Shown one piece after another: positions 24,640 to 33,570 of a DNA stretch of 64,000 nucleotides. Within the stretch, counting starts at the first letter, position 1; each line of letters begins with the position of its first letter. The stretch spans positions 62,001 to 126,000 of the forward strand of contig NZ_VWWL01000022.1 of the NCBI RefSeq assembly GCF_011752995.1, written 5' to 3'. The notes beneath the pieces were generated by a model that worked only from the letters and a program-made list of their open reading frames with translations, was not told the origin of the DNA and ran no database searches. The stretch comes from Burkholderia sp. Ax-1724 (GTDB lineage Bacteria; Pseudomonadota; Gammaproteobacteria; Burkholderiales; Burkholderiaceae). Made by a program: the position numbers and the translations under genes.

Positions 24640-25557
24640 ATGGCTGACATTCAAAACACCGTTCCCCAATCGGTCGCCCCGCCGAGCGGCCGTGCGCTCG
24701 CCGCCCGCGAATTCTGGGCCAACTTCTCGCGCAACCGCGGCGCGGTTGGTGCAGGCATCGTCGTGCTCGTGCTGATCTTCGTCGCGATCTTCGCACCGCT
24801 GATCGCGCCGCACAGCCCGATCGAGCAGTACCGCGACTCGGTGAAGATTCCGCCAGCGTGGCTCGACGGCGGCAACTGGAAGTTCATTCTCGGCACCGAC
24901 GAAGCGGGCCGCGACATCCTCTCGCGTCTGATGTACGGCGCGCGACTGTCGTTCTGGATCGGCTTCGTGTCGGTCGTGCTCGCGCTGATTCCGGGCATCG
25001 TGCTCGGCCTTATCGCCGCGTTCTTCGAGAAGTGGGCCGACACGCCGATCATGCGCATCATGGACGTGCTGCTCGCGCTGCCGTCGCTGCTGCTCGCGGT
25101 CGCGGTGGTCGCGATCATCGGTCCCGGTCTCGTCAACACGATGCTCGCGATCGCGATCGTCGCGCTGCCGGGTTACGTGCGTCTCACGCGCGCATCGGCG
25201 CAGGGCGAGTTGCAGAAGGAATATGTGACCGCCTCGCGCGTGGCCGGTGCCGGCACCTTGCGGCTGATGTTCTCGCAGGTGCTGCCGAACTGCACGGCGC
25301 CTTTGATCGTGCAGGCGACGCTCGGCTTTTCCTCGGCGATTCTCGATGCCGCCGCGCTCGGCTTCCTCGGCCTCGGCGTGCAGCCGCCGTCGGCGGAGTG
25401 GGGCGCGATGCTCGCGTCGGCACGCGATTACATCGACAGCGCATGGTGGATCGTCACGATGCCGGGCCTCTCCATCCTGATCTCGGTGCTCGCGATCAAC
25501 CTGCTCGGCGACGGGCTGCGCGACGCGCTCGACCCCAAACTGAAGCGGATGGCCTGA
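24640..25557 (+). CDS. dppC: Dipeptide ABC transporter permease DppC
   Basis: A 305-residue second permease. An N-terminal cytoplasmic segment ends in FWANFSRNRGAVGAGIVVLV. Then come the oligopeptide permease C signature GTDEAGRDILSRLMYGARLS and the EAA loop EYVTASRVAGAGTLRLMFSQ. The C-terminus ISVLAINLLGDGLRDALDPK is standard. It is tightly packed between dppB and dppD (2 bp to the next start). Confidence 0.96.
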   Translation: MADIQNTVPQSVAPPSGRALAAREFWANFSRNRGAVGAGIVVLVLIFVAIFAPLIAPHSPIEQYRDSVKIPPAWLDGGNWKFILGTDEAGRDILSRLMYGARLSFWIGFVSVVLALIPGIVLGLIAAFFEKWADTPIMRIMDVLLALPSLLLAVAVVAIIGPGLVNTMLAIAIVALPGYVRLTRASAQGELQKEYVTASRVAGAGTLRLMFSQVLPNCTAPLIVQATLGFSSAILDAAALGFLGLGVQPPSAEWGAMLASARDYIDSAWWIVTMPGLSILISVLAINLLGDGLRDALDPKLKRMA

Positions 25558-25559
25558 AC

Positions 25560-26560
25560 ATGAATAACCTGCTGACCATCCGCAATCTCGCGGTCAACTT
25601 CAGCGGCCTGCCCGCGGTCGACCGCATCAATCTCGACGTCGCGCCCGGCGAAGTGCTCGGCGTGGTCGGCGAATCGGGCTCGGGCAAGAGCGTGACGATG
25701 ATGGCGCTGATGGGCCTGATCGACGCGCCCGGCAAGGTCACCGCCGACGAAGTCACGTTCGACGGCAAGAACCTGCTGAAGGCCTCGGCGAAGGAGCGCC
25801 GCAGGATCATCGGCAAGGACATCGCGATGGTGTTCCAGGACGCGCTGACGAGCCTGAACCCGAGCTACACGGTCGGCTATCAGATCAAGGAAGTGCTGAA
25901 GCTGCACGAGGGCCTGCGCGGCGGCGCGCTGGACAAGCGCGCGCTCGAACTGCTCGACCAGGTCGGCATTCCCGATGCGAAGAGCCGCATCGGCGCATTT
26001 CCGCATCAGATGTCGGGCGGCATGAACCAGCGCGTGATGATCGCGATGGCGATCGCCTGCAACCCGAAGCTGCTGATCGCCGACGAGCCGACCACCGCGC
26101 TCGACGTGACGATTCAGGCGCAGATCATGGAATTGCTGATGCGCCTGCAGAAGGAACGCGGCATGGCGCTCGTGCTGATTTCGCACGATCTGGCCGTGGT
26201 CTCCGAAGTCGCGCAGCGCGTCGCGGTCATGTACGCTGGCGAGGTGATCGAAACGAACCGGGTGCCCGATATTTTCGCGGCGCCTCATCATCCGTACACG
26301 GAAGCGCTGCTGGCCGCGATTCCCGAGCACAACGTGGGCGCGGTGCGGCTCGCGGCGTTGCCGGGCATGGTGCCGGGCCGCGACGACCGTCCGAAGGGGT
26401 GTCTGTTCGCGCCGCGCTGCAAATACGTGGCCGACGACTGCCTGAAGGCGCGGCCCGCGCTCACGCCGCTGCAAGGTCATGCGGACTTCACGCGCGTGCG
26501 TTGCGTCAAGCCGCTGAACCTCGACAAGGACGCCAACGTTCACACGCAAGGAGGCGCCCG

Positions 26561-26564
<4 letters not shown>
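25560..26564 (+). CDS. dppD: Dipeptide ABC transporter ATP-binding protein DppD
   Basis: A 334-residue ABC ATPase: Walker A GESGSGKS at residues 37-44, Q-loop MVFQDALTSLNPSYT, signature MSGGMNQRVMIAMAIACNPK, Walker B LLIADEPTTALDVT and H-loop LISHDLAVVSEVA. The C-terminal oligo_HPY extension with Cys residues (PKGCLFAPRCKYVADDCLKA) is typical of peptide importers and may bind an iron-sulphur cluster. The frame is open far upstream, but the start MNNLLTIRNLAVNF sits 2 bp after dppC. Confidence 0.96.
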
Positions 26565-27572
<1,008 letters not shown>

Positions 27573-27580
<8 letters not shown>

Positions 27581-28754
27581 TGTGGCGGCGGCGCGTCGTC
27601 TTGCGCGCCGCTTGCGTGGGGGCGGCCGCGCGGCTGCCTTCTCGCGGCGCTCAGGAGCGCGTGCGCCGGGTGGCGTCGCGCTCGTGGGCGCTTTTTTCTG
27701 CGCAGTTTTCTCTACGCTTTTCTCCGCATTTTTCTCGTCGGGGCTCGCGCTGTATCTCGGCGCGGCCGTCCCCCATCTCGCCCACGCGGCCGGCGCGGCG
27801 GTCAATGCACCCGGCCAGGCGGGCCGTCCGTCGATAGCGGTGCCGGCCTCGCCACCGCCGCCATCCGTTGCGCCGCCCGCGGCGCCCGGCACCACGGCGA
27901 GCGGGCCGGTGCGCGTGCAGCCCGCGCGCATGCCGTTCTATGTCGCGACGCGCGGCACCACCACGATCTACGTGCTCGGCACGCTGCACGTCGGCGATCC
28001 GGTCGACTATCCCGTGGGGCAGCCGTTCCGCGCGCCGATCCTTGCCGCGCTCGCCGCCTCGCCGACGCTCGCGCTCGAACTGTCGCCCGACGAACTGCTC
28101 GTCTCGCAGGACGACGTGTCGAAGTACGGCGTGTGCAAGCGCGACTGTCTGCCGGGCCTGTTGCCCGAGCCGCTGTGGCACAAGCTCGCGCTGCGCCTGC
28201 GCGGCAACCCGGCCGCGCTCGATGCGATCAAGAAGATGCGGCCGTGGCTCGCCTCGCTCGTGGTCGAAACCTATGACTCGCTCTCCGCGGGATTGCAGAC
28301 CGAGTACGGCACCGAAGCGCAATTGCAGAACGTGTATCTGAAGACGCGCGGCAAGATCATCGGACTCGAAACGCTGCAGCAGCAGATGCGCGCGTTCACC
28401 GGTTTGTCGGCCGCGCAGCAGCGCGAAATGCTCGCGCAGGACCTCGTGCAGACGCCGGCTCAAAACGTCGCGGACGTGCGCGCGCTGCATCGGCTGTGGC
28501 AGGTCGGCGATGCCGATGCGATCGCCGCGTGGCAGGCCGCGAAATCGGAGAAACTCGCGCGCGACAAGCGCGTGTCCAACTCGATCGACAACCGGATCGT
28601 CTACGAGCGCAACCGCCGCTTCGTCACGCGGATGCTGCAAATCGCCGCGCCGAACAAGCCGCTGTTCGTCGCGATCGGCGCGCTGCATCTCGGCGGACCG
28701 AAAGGCGTGCTGCAACTGTTGCGGCAGCATGGGTTCGTGGTCGAGCCGGGTTGA
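27573..28754 (+). CDS. TraB/GumN family protein (putative TIKI-like)
   Basis: A 393-residue protein of the TraB/GumN family. Family marks are TTTIYVLGTLHVG, a second acidic block LALELSPDE, and the C-terminal IGALHLGGPKGVLQLLRQHG. The N-terminus is basic, then one hydrophobic segment (about residues 34-66), so it is likely exported or membrane-anchored. A Pro/Ala linker precedes the domain. Relatives of the eukaryotic TIKI branch are metalloproteases using conserved GxxH and Glu/His residues, but activity of the bacterial proteins is poorly known. It overlaps dppF by 8 bp, so it is probably the last gene of the dpp operon. Other start codons are possible. Confidence 0.82.
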
Positions 28755-29071
28755 GCGGCGAGCAACGCTTCTTCGGCGAGCTCCGGTGTGCGGCTGCGTG
28801 CATCGTGCATATCGCCAAACGCATCTTCAATGCTGAACACTTCCTACCTTGCTCATGCCCTTGAGCAAAAGCCGGAGTAAAGGCTCCTTCGGGTGCGATT
28901 GCAATGCTTCCATTACCCTTTGTAACGTTTTATCCGATTACTCAGGATAGCTAGCGGCCCTCGACGTAATTCTCAGAAAATTCCTATGTTTTTCGCGTCC
29001 TGATTTCGATACCTTCGCCAGGCAATATTTCTTAATCGATTAGCACGATTTGGCACGAAGGAGATTCACGG
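28755..29071. other. Intergenic leader of the Hcp-effector island
   Basis: 317 bp with no gene. It grows AT-rich from about 28900, marking the left edge of the island. TAATCGATTA (29033-29042) is a perfect 10-bp palindrome 30 bases before the hcp start and could be an operator. AAGGAG at 29058-29063 is the hcp ribosome site. No clear promoter was matched. Confidence 0.5.
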
Positions 29072-29551
29072 ATGGCGCAGGACATTTTCATCAAGATCGA
29101 CGGTATCGAAGGCGAATCGCAGGACGCGGCGCATCTCAATGAAATCGACGTAATCGGATGGCGCTGGCAGGTGACGCAGCAATCGGCAATGCACGCTGGT
29201 TCAGACGGCGGTGTTGCCAAAGCCACGGTTTCCGACCTCGAATTTACTCATCTGCTGGACCGGGCAAGTCCGAACTTGGCGAGCTACTGCTTTTCCGGCA
29301 AGCGTATTCGCGAAGCCAGGCTCACCGTGCGACGGGCCGGTGGCGCTCCTCACGAGTACGCAAGAATCACGATGTACGACGTGCTCGTTTCTCATGTCGA
29401 GCCCGTGGGTGGCGGTCACGGTTCTCACGAACAGGTGCATCTCTCGTTCGCAAAAATAAAGCATGAGTACATCTTGCAGAACGACCGGGGCGGCAGCGGC
29501 GGCACGGTCACCGCGCTGATCGACATCCGGGCGAACAGACAGGAACAGTGA
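29072..29551 (+). CDS. hcp: Type VI secretion tube protein Hcp (auxiliary copy)
   Basis: A 159-residue Hcp1-family protein. Hcp stacks as hexameric rings inside the contractile sheath and can carry small effectors in its lumen. Family marks are the start AQDIFIKIDGIEGESQDA, then IDVIGWRWQVTQQSA, DLEFTHLLDRASPNLASYCF and AKIKHEYILQND. No sheath, baseplate, ClpV or VgrG gene is in the window, so this is an orphan hcp that must rely on a T6SS elsewhere. It begins an AT-richer unit and is one base from the DUF2778 effector gene, which suggests Hcp-dependent delivery of that effector. Confidence 0.92.
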   Translation: MAQDIFIKIDGIEGESQDAAHLNEIDVIGWRWQVTQQSAMHAGSDGGVAKATVSDLEFTHLLDRASPNLASYCFSGKRIREARLTVRRAGGAPHEYARITMYDVLVSHVEPVGGGHGSHEQVHLSFAKIKHEYILQNDRGGSGGTVTALIDIRANRQEQ

Positions 29552-29552
29552 A

Positions 29553-30035
29553 ATGCCGGTGTCCTGTACTTTCACATTGAATCGACGCCCTATGTCGATG
29601 CTGGTTTGTCCGGGGTTTGGGCGTGTTGAGGCGTTTTCGGGGAAGGGGCGCTATATCGATGATCCGGAGTTTACGAACGCGCCTAAAGAGGGCGCTATTC
29701 CCAAAGGTACGTATTACATCATCGATCGGGAAAGCGGCGGGCATCTTGGCTGGCTTCTGGATGCAGTCAAGGATCTGTGGGTGGGCACGCGCCGCGAAGA
29801 ATGGTTTGCTCTCCATTGCGATGACGGCGCCATCGATGACTGGACCTTCGTAGGCAGTGTCCGGCGTGGCAATTTTCGCTTACACCCGGTTGGACGAACT
29901 GGGGAGAGCGACGGTTGCATCACGCTTCCATCCCGAGAACAGTTCAACGCGCTTCGCTCATATCTGAAAGCACAGCCACCCGCCTTCGTGCCTGGAACGG
30001 TGACCCGATGCTACGGCATGGTCGAGGTGCAATGA
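29553..30035 (+). CDS. DUF2778 (Tlde1-type) peptidoglycan-targeting T6SS effector candidate
   Basis: A 160-residue protein without a signal peptide, of the DUF2778 family related to L,D-transpeptidases. Tlde1 of Salmonella is the characterised member and attacks tetrapeptide stems in the periplasm. Visible features: EGAIPKGTYYIIDRESGGHL near 46-65, then catalytic-type His111 in FRLHPVGRTG and Cys122 in ESDGCITLP. The Cys motif reads S-D-G-C rather than the S-H-G-C of classical L,D-transpeptidases. It starts one base after hcp and overlaps the first putative immunity gene as ATGA. Lack of a signal peptide fits export through the T6SS. The effector role is inferred from family and context. Confidence 0.85.
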   Translation: MPVSCTFTLNRRPMSMLVCPGFGRVEAFSGKGRYIDDPEFTNAPKEGAIPKGTYYIIDRESGGHLGWLLDAVKDLWVGTRREEWFALHCDDGAIDDWTFVGSVRRGNFRLHPVGRTGESDGCITLPSREQFNALRSYLKAQPPAFVPGTVTRCYGMVEVQ

Positions 30036-30310
30036 AAAGGGCGCTGATTTCTGTCGCTCTCTCATTGATGATGACACTGCCCGTCGCCGCCGGGATTGCA
30101 CGCTTACCGGGCGTGTATGAATGGTTGGACAGCGGCGCGGGCTATGACTTCTTTGAGCCAGTTTTCATCGCACTCGGTTCGAGCACCGGCGAATACGATA
30201 CGGACGTCATTGTTGCAATGCTTCTTGTTGCCGGTTTTTTCCTGTCGCTGGCGCTGGTCATTGCGTGCTGGGCGATCGTCAGTCATTTACACCGTGCGTA
30301 CCGCCGTTGA
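30032..30310 (+). CDS. Putative immunity protein, array copy 1 (A type)
   Basis: A 92-residue protein with a basic N-terminus, a hydrophobic helix (about residues 4-24), a 40-residue loop and a second helix (about 63-84), then a basic tail SHLHRAYRR. That predicts both ends in the cytoplasm and the acidic, aromatic loop in the periplasm, where a cell-wall effector would act. The loop has EWLDSGAGYDFFEPVFIAL; EW, F and AL are kept in all five copies. Its start overlaps the effector stop (ATGA), the classic effector-immunity arrangement. I know no named domain for it. Confidence 0.75.
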   Translation: MKRALISVALSLMMTLPVAAGIARLPGVYEWLDSGAGYDFFEPVFIALGSSTGEYDTDVIVAMLLVAGFFLSLALVIACWAIVSHLHRAYRR

Positions 30311-30349
30311 AGCGTTCACGCACGTCTAACCATGAGATTCAACAAAGCA

Positions 30350-30628
30350 ATGAAAAAAACGCTTATTTGCATCGCGCTCGCACTGGTGATGACACTGCCT
30401 GTTATGGTCGGGCTTGCACATTTACCAGGTGTGTTCGAATGGATAGACAGCGGTATGGGCCATGACCTTTTTGAATATCTTTTCATAGCGCTGGACGCCC
30501 AAGGCTGCGAAGAAACCGCGGACGTCATCGCCGTAACGATGCTCATTGTCAGCTTCTTTCTGTCACTGGCATTAGTCGTTGCGACTTGGGCAATAGTTGG
30601 CCGTTGGCGTCGTATGCACCACCGTTGA
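30350..30628 (+). CDS. Putative immunity protein, array copy 2 (B type)
   Basis: A 92-residue paralogue of copy 1 with the same two-helix plan. The loop reads EWIDSGMGHDLFEYLFIAL and the end GRWRRMHHR. The start MKKTLICIALALVMTLP at 30350 was chosen to align with the other copies; an in-frame ATG at 30332 would add MRFNKA. It lies exactly 318 bp after copy 1. B-type copies (2 and 4) share the C-terminus VATWAIVGRWRRMH, different from the A type. Confidence 0.72.
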   Translation: MKKTLICIALALVMTLPVMVGLAHLPGVFEWIDSGMGHDLFEYLFIALDAQGCEETADVIAVTMLIVSFFLSLALVVATWAIVGRWRRMHHR

Positions 30629-30667
30629 AGCGCTCACGAACGTATAACAAGGAGATTCAAGTAGGTA

Positions 30668-30946
30668 ATGAAGAAGACGCTTATTTGCATCACACTCGCG
30701 CTGGTGATGACACTGCCCGTTGCAATCGGGATCATACGCATCCCGGCAATGGATGAATGGTTTTCGAGTGGTGCTGACTACGACTTCTTTGAACCACTTT
30801 TCAAAGCACTAGGTTCGGATGGCAACGAAAGCAACTCGGATATCGTTTTCGCAACGATGCTCATTACCAGTTTCTTCCTGTCGCTGGCGCTAATCATTGC
30901 GTGCTGGGCGATTGTCAGCCATTTACACCGTGCGTACCGCCGTTGA
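30668..30946 (+). CDS. Putative immunity protein, array copy 3 (A type)
   Basis: A 92-residue paralogue with the same topology. The start is MKKTLICITLALVMTLP, the loop EWFSSGADYDFFEPLFKAL, the end CWAIVSHLHRAYRR. That tail is identical to copy 1, showing they belong to the same sub-type. AAGGAGATTCA precedes the start, with the same 11 bases as in the hcp leader. It begins 636 bp after copy 1 and 318 bp after copy 2. Confidence 0.75.
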   Translation: MKKTLICITLALVMTLPVAIGIIRIPAMDEWFSSGADYDFFEPLFKALGSDGNESNSDIVFATMLITSFFLSLALIIACWAIVSHLHRAYRR

Positions 30947-30985
30947 AGCGTTCACGCACGTCTAACCATGAGATTCAACAAAACA

Positions 30986-31264
30986 ATGAAAAAGACGCTT
31001 ATCTGCTTCGTGCTCGCACCGGTGATGACACTACCCGTCACGGCCGGGCTTGCGCGCTTCCCGGGTATTGATGAATGGATAAGCAACGGTACGGGCCATG
31101 AACTTTTTGAACATCTTTTCATCGCGCTGGATGCCCGCGGCTGGGAAGAAACCGAGGACGTTATCGTTGTCACGATGCTCATTGTCAGCTTCTTTCTGTC
31201 ACTGGCATTAGTCGTTGCAACTTGGGCGATAGTTGGCCGTTGGCGTCGTATGCACCGCCGTTGA
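30986..31264 (+). CDS. Putative immunity protein, array copy 4 (B type)
   Basis: A 92-residue paralogue closest to copy 2: the end VATWAIVGRWRRMHRR differs by one residue, and the DNA from the end of copy 3 into copy 4 nearly repeats that from copy 1 into copy 2. The loop is EWISNGTGHELFEHLFIAL. An in-frame ATG at 30968 would add MRFNKT. The divergence from copy 2 is mostly in the N-terminal helix and loop, which would be the part facing an effector. Confidence 0.72.
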   Translation: MKKTLICFVLAPVMTLPVTAGLARFPGIDEWISNGTGHELFEHLFIALDARGWEETEDVIVVTMLIVSFFLSLALVVATWAIVGRWRRMHRR

Positions 31265-31303
31265 AGCGCTCACGAACGTATAACAAGGAGATTCAAGAAG
31301 ATA

Positions 31304-31582
31304 ATGAAGAAGACGCTTATTTGCATCACGTTCGCACTGGTGATGACATTACCAGTCGGAGCCGGGATTCTGTGCATCCCCGCTGTTAATGAATGGCTGG
31401 ACACCGGCTCAGGCTACGAGTTCTTCACCCCGCTTTTCAAAGCACTGGACTCTCACGGCAGCGAAACCAATTCCGACATCATCTTTGGCACGTTGTACAC
31501 CGTCAGTTTTATTCTCTCGCTGATGCTAGCCGCTGCCCTTCTGACGATCATCAGCCACTGGCGCCGCACACACCGCCACTAG
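31304..31582 (+). CDS. Putative immunity protein, array copy 5 (A-like, most diverged)
   Basis: The last 92-residue paralogue. The start MKKTLICITFALVMTLP matches copy 3. The loop EWLDTGSGYEFFTPLFKAL is A-like. The second helix and tail (SFILSLMLAAALLTIISHWR, RTHRH) have drifted furthest from the rest. The leader AACAAGGAGATTCAAG is shared with copy 3. No further copy follows; 31583-31739 is non-coding. Confidence 0.72.
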   Translation: MKKTLICITFALVMTLPVGAGILCIPAVNEWLDTGSGYEFFTPLFKALDSHGSETNSDIIFGTLYTVSFILSLMLAAALLTIISHWRRTHRH

Positions 31583-31739
31583 ACCTCGGGCTCACCGCAC
31601 GCACCGCAACGGCCACCATCACATCGCACCACACGATCCAGCGCCTCGCCTCAAAACGGATCGCCGGATCCATCACACACGTTCGATAGCCAGCCGCAGC
31701 CCGCTTCACCAAATACACCAAACCCGCCAGCCGCGCGAC

Positions 31740-32492
31740 TCAAACGCGCGCAGCACCCGCAGCATGAACCTCGATACCCGCGGCAGCGAGCGCATCGCGA
31801 ATGCGCCGCGCAAAAGCCAGCGCGTGCGGGCCGTCGCCGTGCAGGCAGATGGTCTGCGCGTTGAGCGGCACCCAGCGGCCATCGACAGCCTTCACGCGTT
31901 GCTCGCGGATCATCGTGAGCGTGCGCGCGAGCACTTCGTTTTCATCGTCGAGCAGCGCGCCCGGCTCCTTGCGCGGCACGAGCGAACCATCGGCGCGATA
32001 GCCGCGATCGGCGAACACTTCCTCGATCGCGATGAGGCCCACGTCGCGCGCGGCGTTCACGAGCCTGCTGTTGGCAAGCGCGAACACCGCGACCGACGGA
32101 TCGAAGTCGTGCACCGCCGAGACGATCGCGTCGGCGATCCCGGCATCGCGCGCAGCCTGGTTGTACAGCGCGCCGTGCGGCTTCACGTGCGCGATACGGC
32201 CGCCCTCGGCCTGCGCGATCGCGGACAGCGCGCCGAGCTGATACAGCACGCCCGCGTAGATGTCGTTGGCCGGCAAATCCATTTCCTTGCGGCCGAAATT
32301 CTCGGGATCGTTGAAGCTCGGATGCGCACCGATCGACACGCCTTTGCGCACGGCCCAGCGCACGCAGTCGCGCATGGCGTTGGGGCCGCCGGCGTGCCAG
32401 CCGCATGCGATGTTGGCGGAGCTGACGAGATCGAGCAACGCCTCGTCGGTTCCGCAGCCCTCGCCGAGGTCGGCATTCAGATCGATTTCCAT
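31740..32492 (-). CDS. pxpA: 5-oxoprolinase subunit A (LamB/YcsF family)
   Basis: A 250-residue PxpA, part of the bacterial ATP-dependent 5-oxoprolinase that reopens pyroglutamate to glutamate. Family marks are MEIDLNADLGEGCGTDEALL, SSANIACGWHAGGPNAM, GAHPSFNDPENFGRKEM, HVKPHGALYNQAARD, EVFADRGYRADGSLVPR and TICLHGDGPHALAFA. Start 32492 follows GAGAGGAACCCC. It is the last gene of pxpB-pxpC-pxpA, 43 bp after pxpC. Confidence 0.97.
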   Translation of the reverse strand: MEIDLNADLGEGCGTDEALLDLVSSANIACGWHAGGPNAMRDCVRWAVRKGVSIGAHPSFNDPENFGRKEMDLPANDIYAGVLYQLGALSAIAQAEGGRIAHVKPHGALYNQAARDAGIADAIVSAVHDFDPSVAVFALANSRLVNAARDVGLIAIEEVFADRGYRADGSLVPRKEPGALLDDENEVLARTLTMIREQRVKAVDGRWVPLNAQTICLHGDGPHALAFARRIRDALAAAGIEVHAAGAARV

Positions 32493-32535
32493 GGGGTTCC
32501 TCTCTCTCTCTTTAGTGTTATAGCGTTGCGGTCGC

Positions 32536-33570
32536 CTACTGGCGCGCGCAACGTTCTTCATGCATCGCGATCGCGGCGTCGATCTGCCGCAGATACGCGC
32601 GTTCTTCCTGCAAAGCCTGGCGCGCCTCGTGGGGCGTCGTCGGGATGAAACGGATCGCCGCGTTCAGGCGCACCTGCGCGAGCTTCCACAGATCGGCCTG
32701 GATCACCGCGCCGATCTTCGGATAGCCGCCGGTGGTTTGCGCGTCGCTCATCAGCACGATCGGCTGACCGTTCGGCGGCACCTGGACCGTGCCCGGCAGC
32801 ACCGCGTGCGACAGCAGATCGGTCTTGTGCGTGCGTTCGAGCTGAGTGCCGGCGAGCCGGTAGCCCATGCGGTTGCTGTTCGGCGTGACGAGCCACTCGT
32901 CGGACCAGAACGACTGCTGCGCGGCGTCGGTGAAGCTGTCGTATTCGGGGCCGCGCAGCACGCGGATCGGCACGGCCCACGGCACGCCCGACGGATGCCG
33001 GCCGCGCCGCAACGGCTCGTGGACCAGCACGAACTTGCACCATGCGGGCGCCTTGACGCCGAACTCGGGCGCCTCGGGCGAGAAGCTCGCGCGAGCGCGT
33101 GGCGGCGTCGCGCCGACCGGCAGACGGTCGCCGTCGACGAGCGCCCGCCCGCCGAGTCCGCCGAAATGGCCAGCGAGATCGGTGCTGCGCGAGCCGAGCA
33201 TCGGCAGCACGTCGATGCCGCCCGCGATGCACACGTAGCCGCGCATGCCGCGCTTCGCCGCGTTCAGCACGAGTTCCTGGCCGGCCTGCACGGGCAGGCT
33301 CCACCAGGAGTAGACCGGCTTGCCGTCGAGCGTTGCACCGAATTCGGTGCCGGTGATCGCGACGCGCGTCGCGCGCAGAAAGCGCAGCACGGTCGGGCCG
33401 AAGGTGATTTCGAGGCCGGCCGCGTCGGGCCGGTTGCCGACCAGCCGGTTGCCGACTTCGAGCGCGAGCCGGTCGAGCGCCCCGCCCATCGCGACGCCGA
33501 GATGGCGGTGGCCGTGGCGGCCGAGGTCCTGAATCGTGGTCAGAAGACCCGCGCGGATCACGTCGATCAT
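32536..33570 (-). CDS. pxpC: 5-oxoprolinase subunit C (biotin-dependent carboxyltransferase-like)
   Basis: A 344-residue PxpC, the KipA/urea-amidolyase-like subunit of 5-oxoprolinase. MIDVIRAGLLTTIQDLGRHG is the hallmark N-terminus, followed by LEITFGPTVLRFL, GMRGYVCIAGGIDVLPMLGS, TPNSNRMGYRLAGTQLERTH and LMSDAQTTGGYPKIGAVIQA. ATG 33570 overlaps the pxpB stop by four bases. The same frame runs open to 34146 but that part is pxpB out of frame. Confidence 0.96.
   Translation of the reverse strand: MIDVIRAGLLTTIQDLGRHGHRHLGVAMGGALDRLALEVGNRLVGNRPDAAGLEITFGPTVLRFLRATRVAITGTEFGATLDGKPVYSWWSLPVQAGQELVLNAAKRGMRGYVCIAGGIDVLPMLGSRSTDLAGHFGGLGGRALVDGDRLPVGATPPRARASFSPEAPEFGVKAPAWCKFVLVHEPLRRGRHPSGVPWAVPIRVLRGPEYDSFTDAAQQSFWSDEWLVTPNSNRMGYRLAGTQLERTHKTDLLSHAVLPGTVQVPPNGQPIVLMSDAQTTGGYPKIGAVIQADLWKLAQVRLNAAIRFIPTTPHEARQALQEERAYLRQIDAAIAMHEERCARQ

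Larger units (their letters stand above)
30032..31582 (+). repeat. Five-copy tandem gene array, 318-bp period with a 636-bp higher-order unit
   Basis: Aligned start codons fall at 30032, 30350, 30668, 30986 and 31304, each exactly 318 bp apart (279 bp of gene plus 39 bp of spacer). Copies alternate in type A-B-A-B-A. The 110 or so bases across the copy 1/2 junction and the copy 3/4 junction differ at only about five positions. That shows a recent duplication of a 636-bp A-B pair on top of an older 318-bp duplication. Confidence 0.9.

Noticed and set aside
23464..24813. Minus-strand frame opposite dppB
   Set aside because: His/Arg/Asp-rich shadow of a conserved permease gene.
30332..30349. 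The MRFNK- extension as the true start of array copies 2 and 4
   Set aside because: Copies 1, 3 and 5 start at the aligned downstream ATG and the 318-bp spacing holds only for that codon; kept as an alternative.
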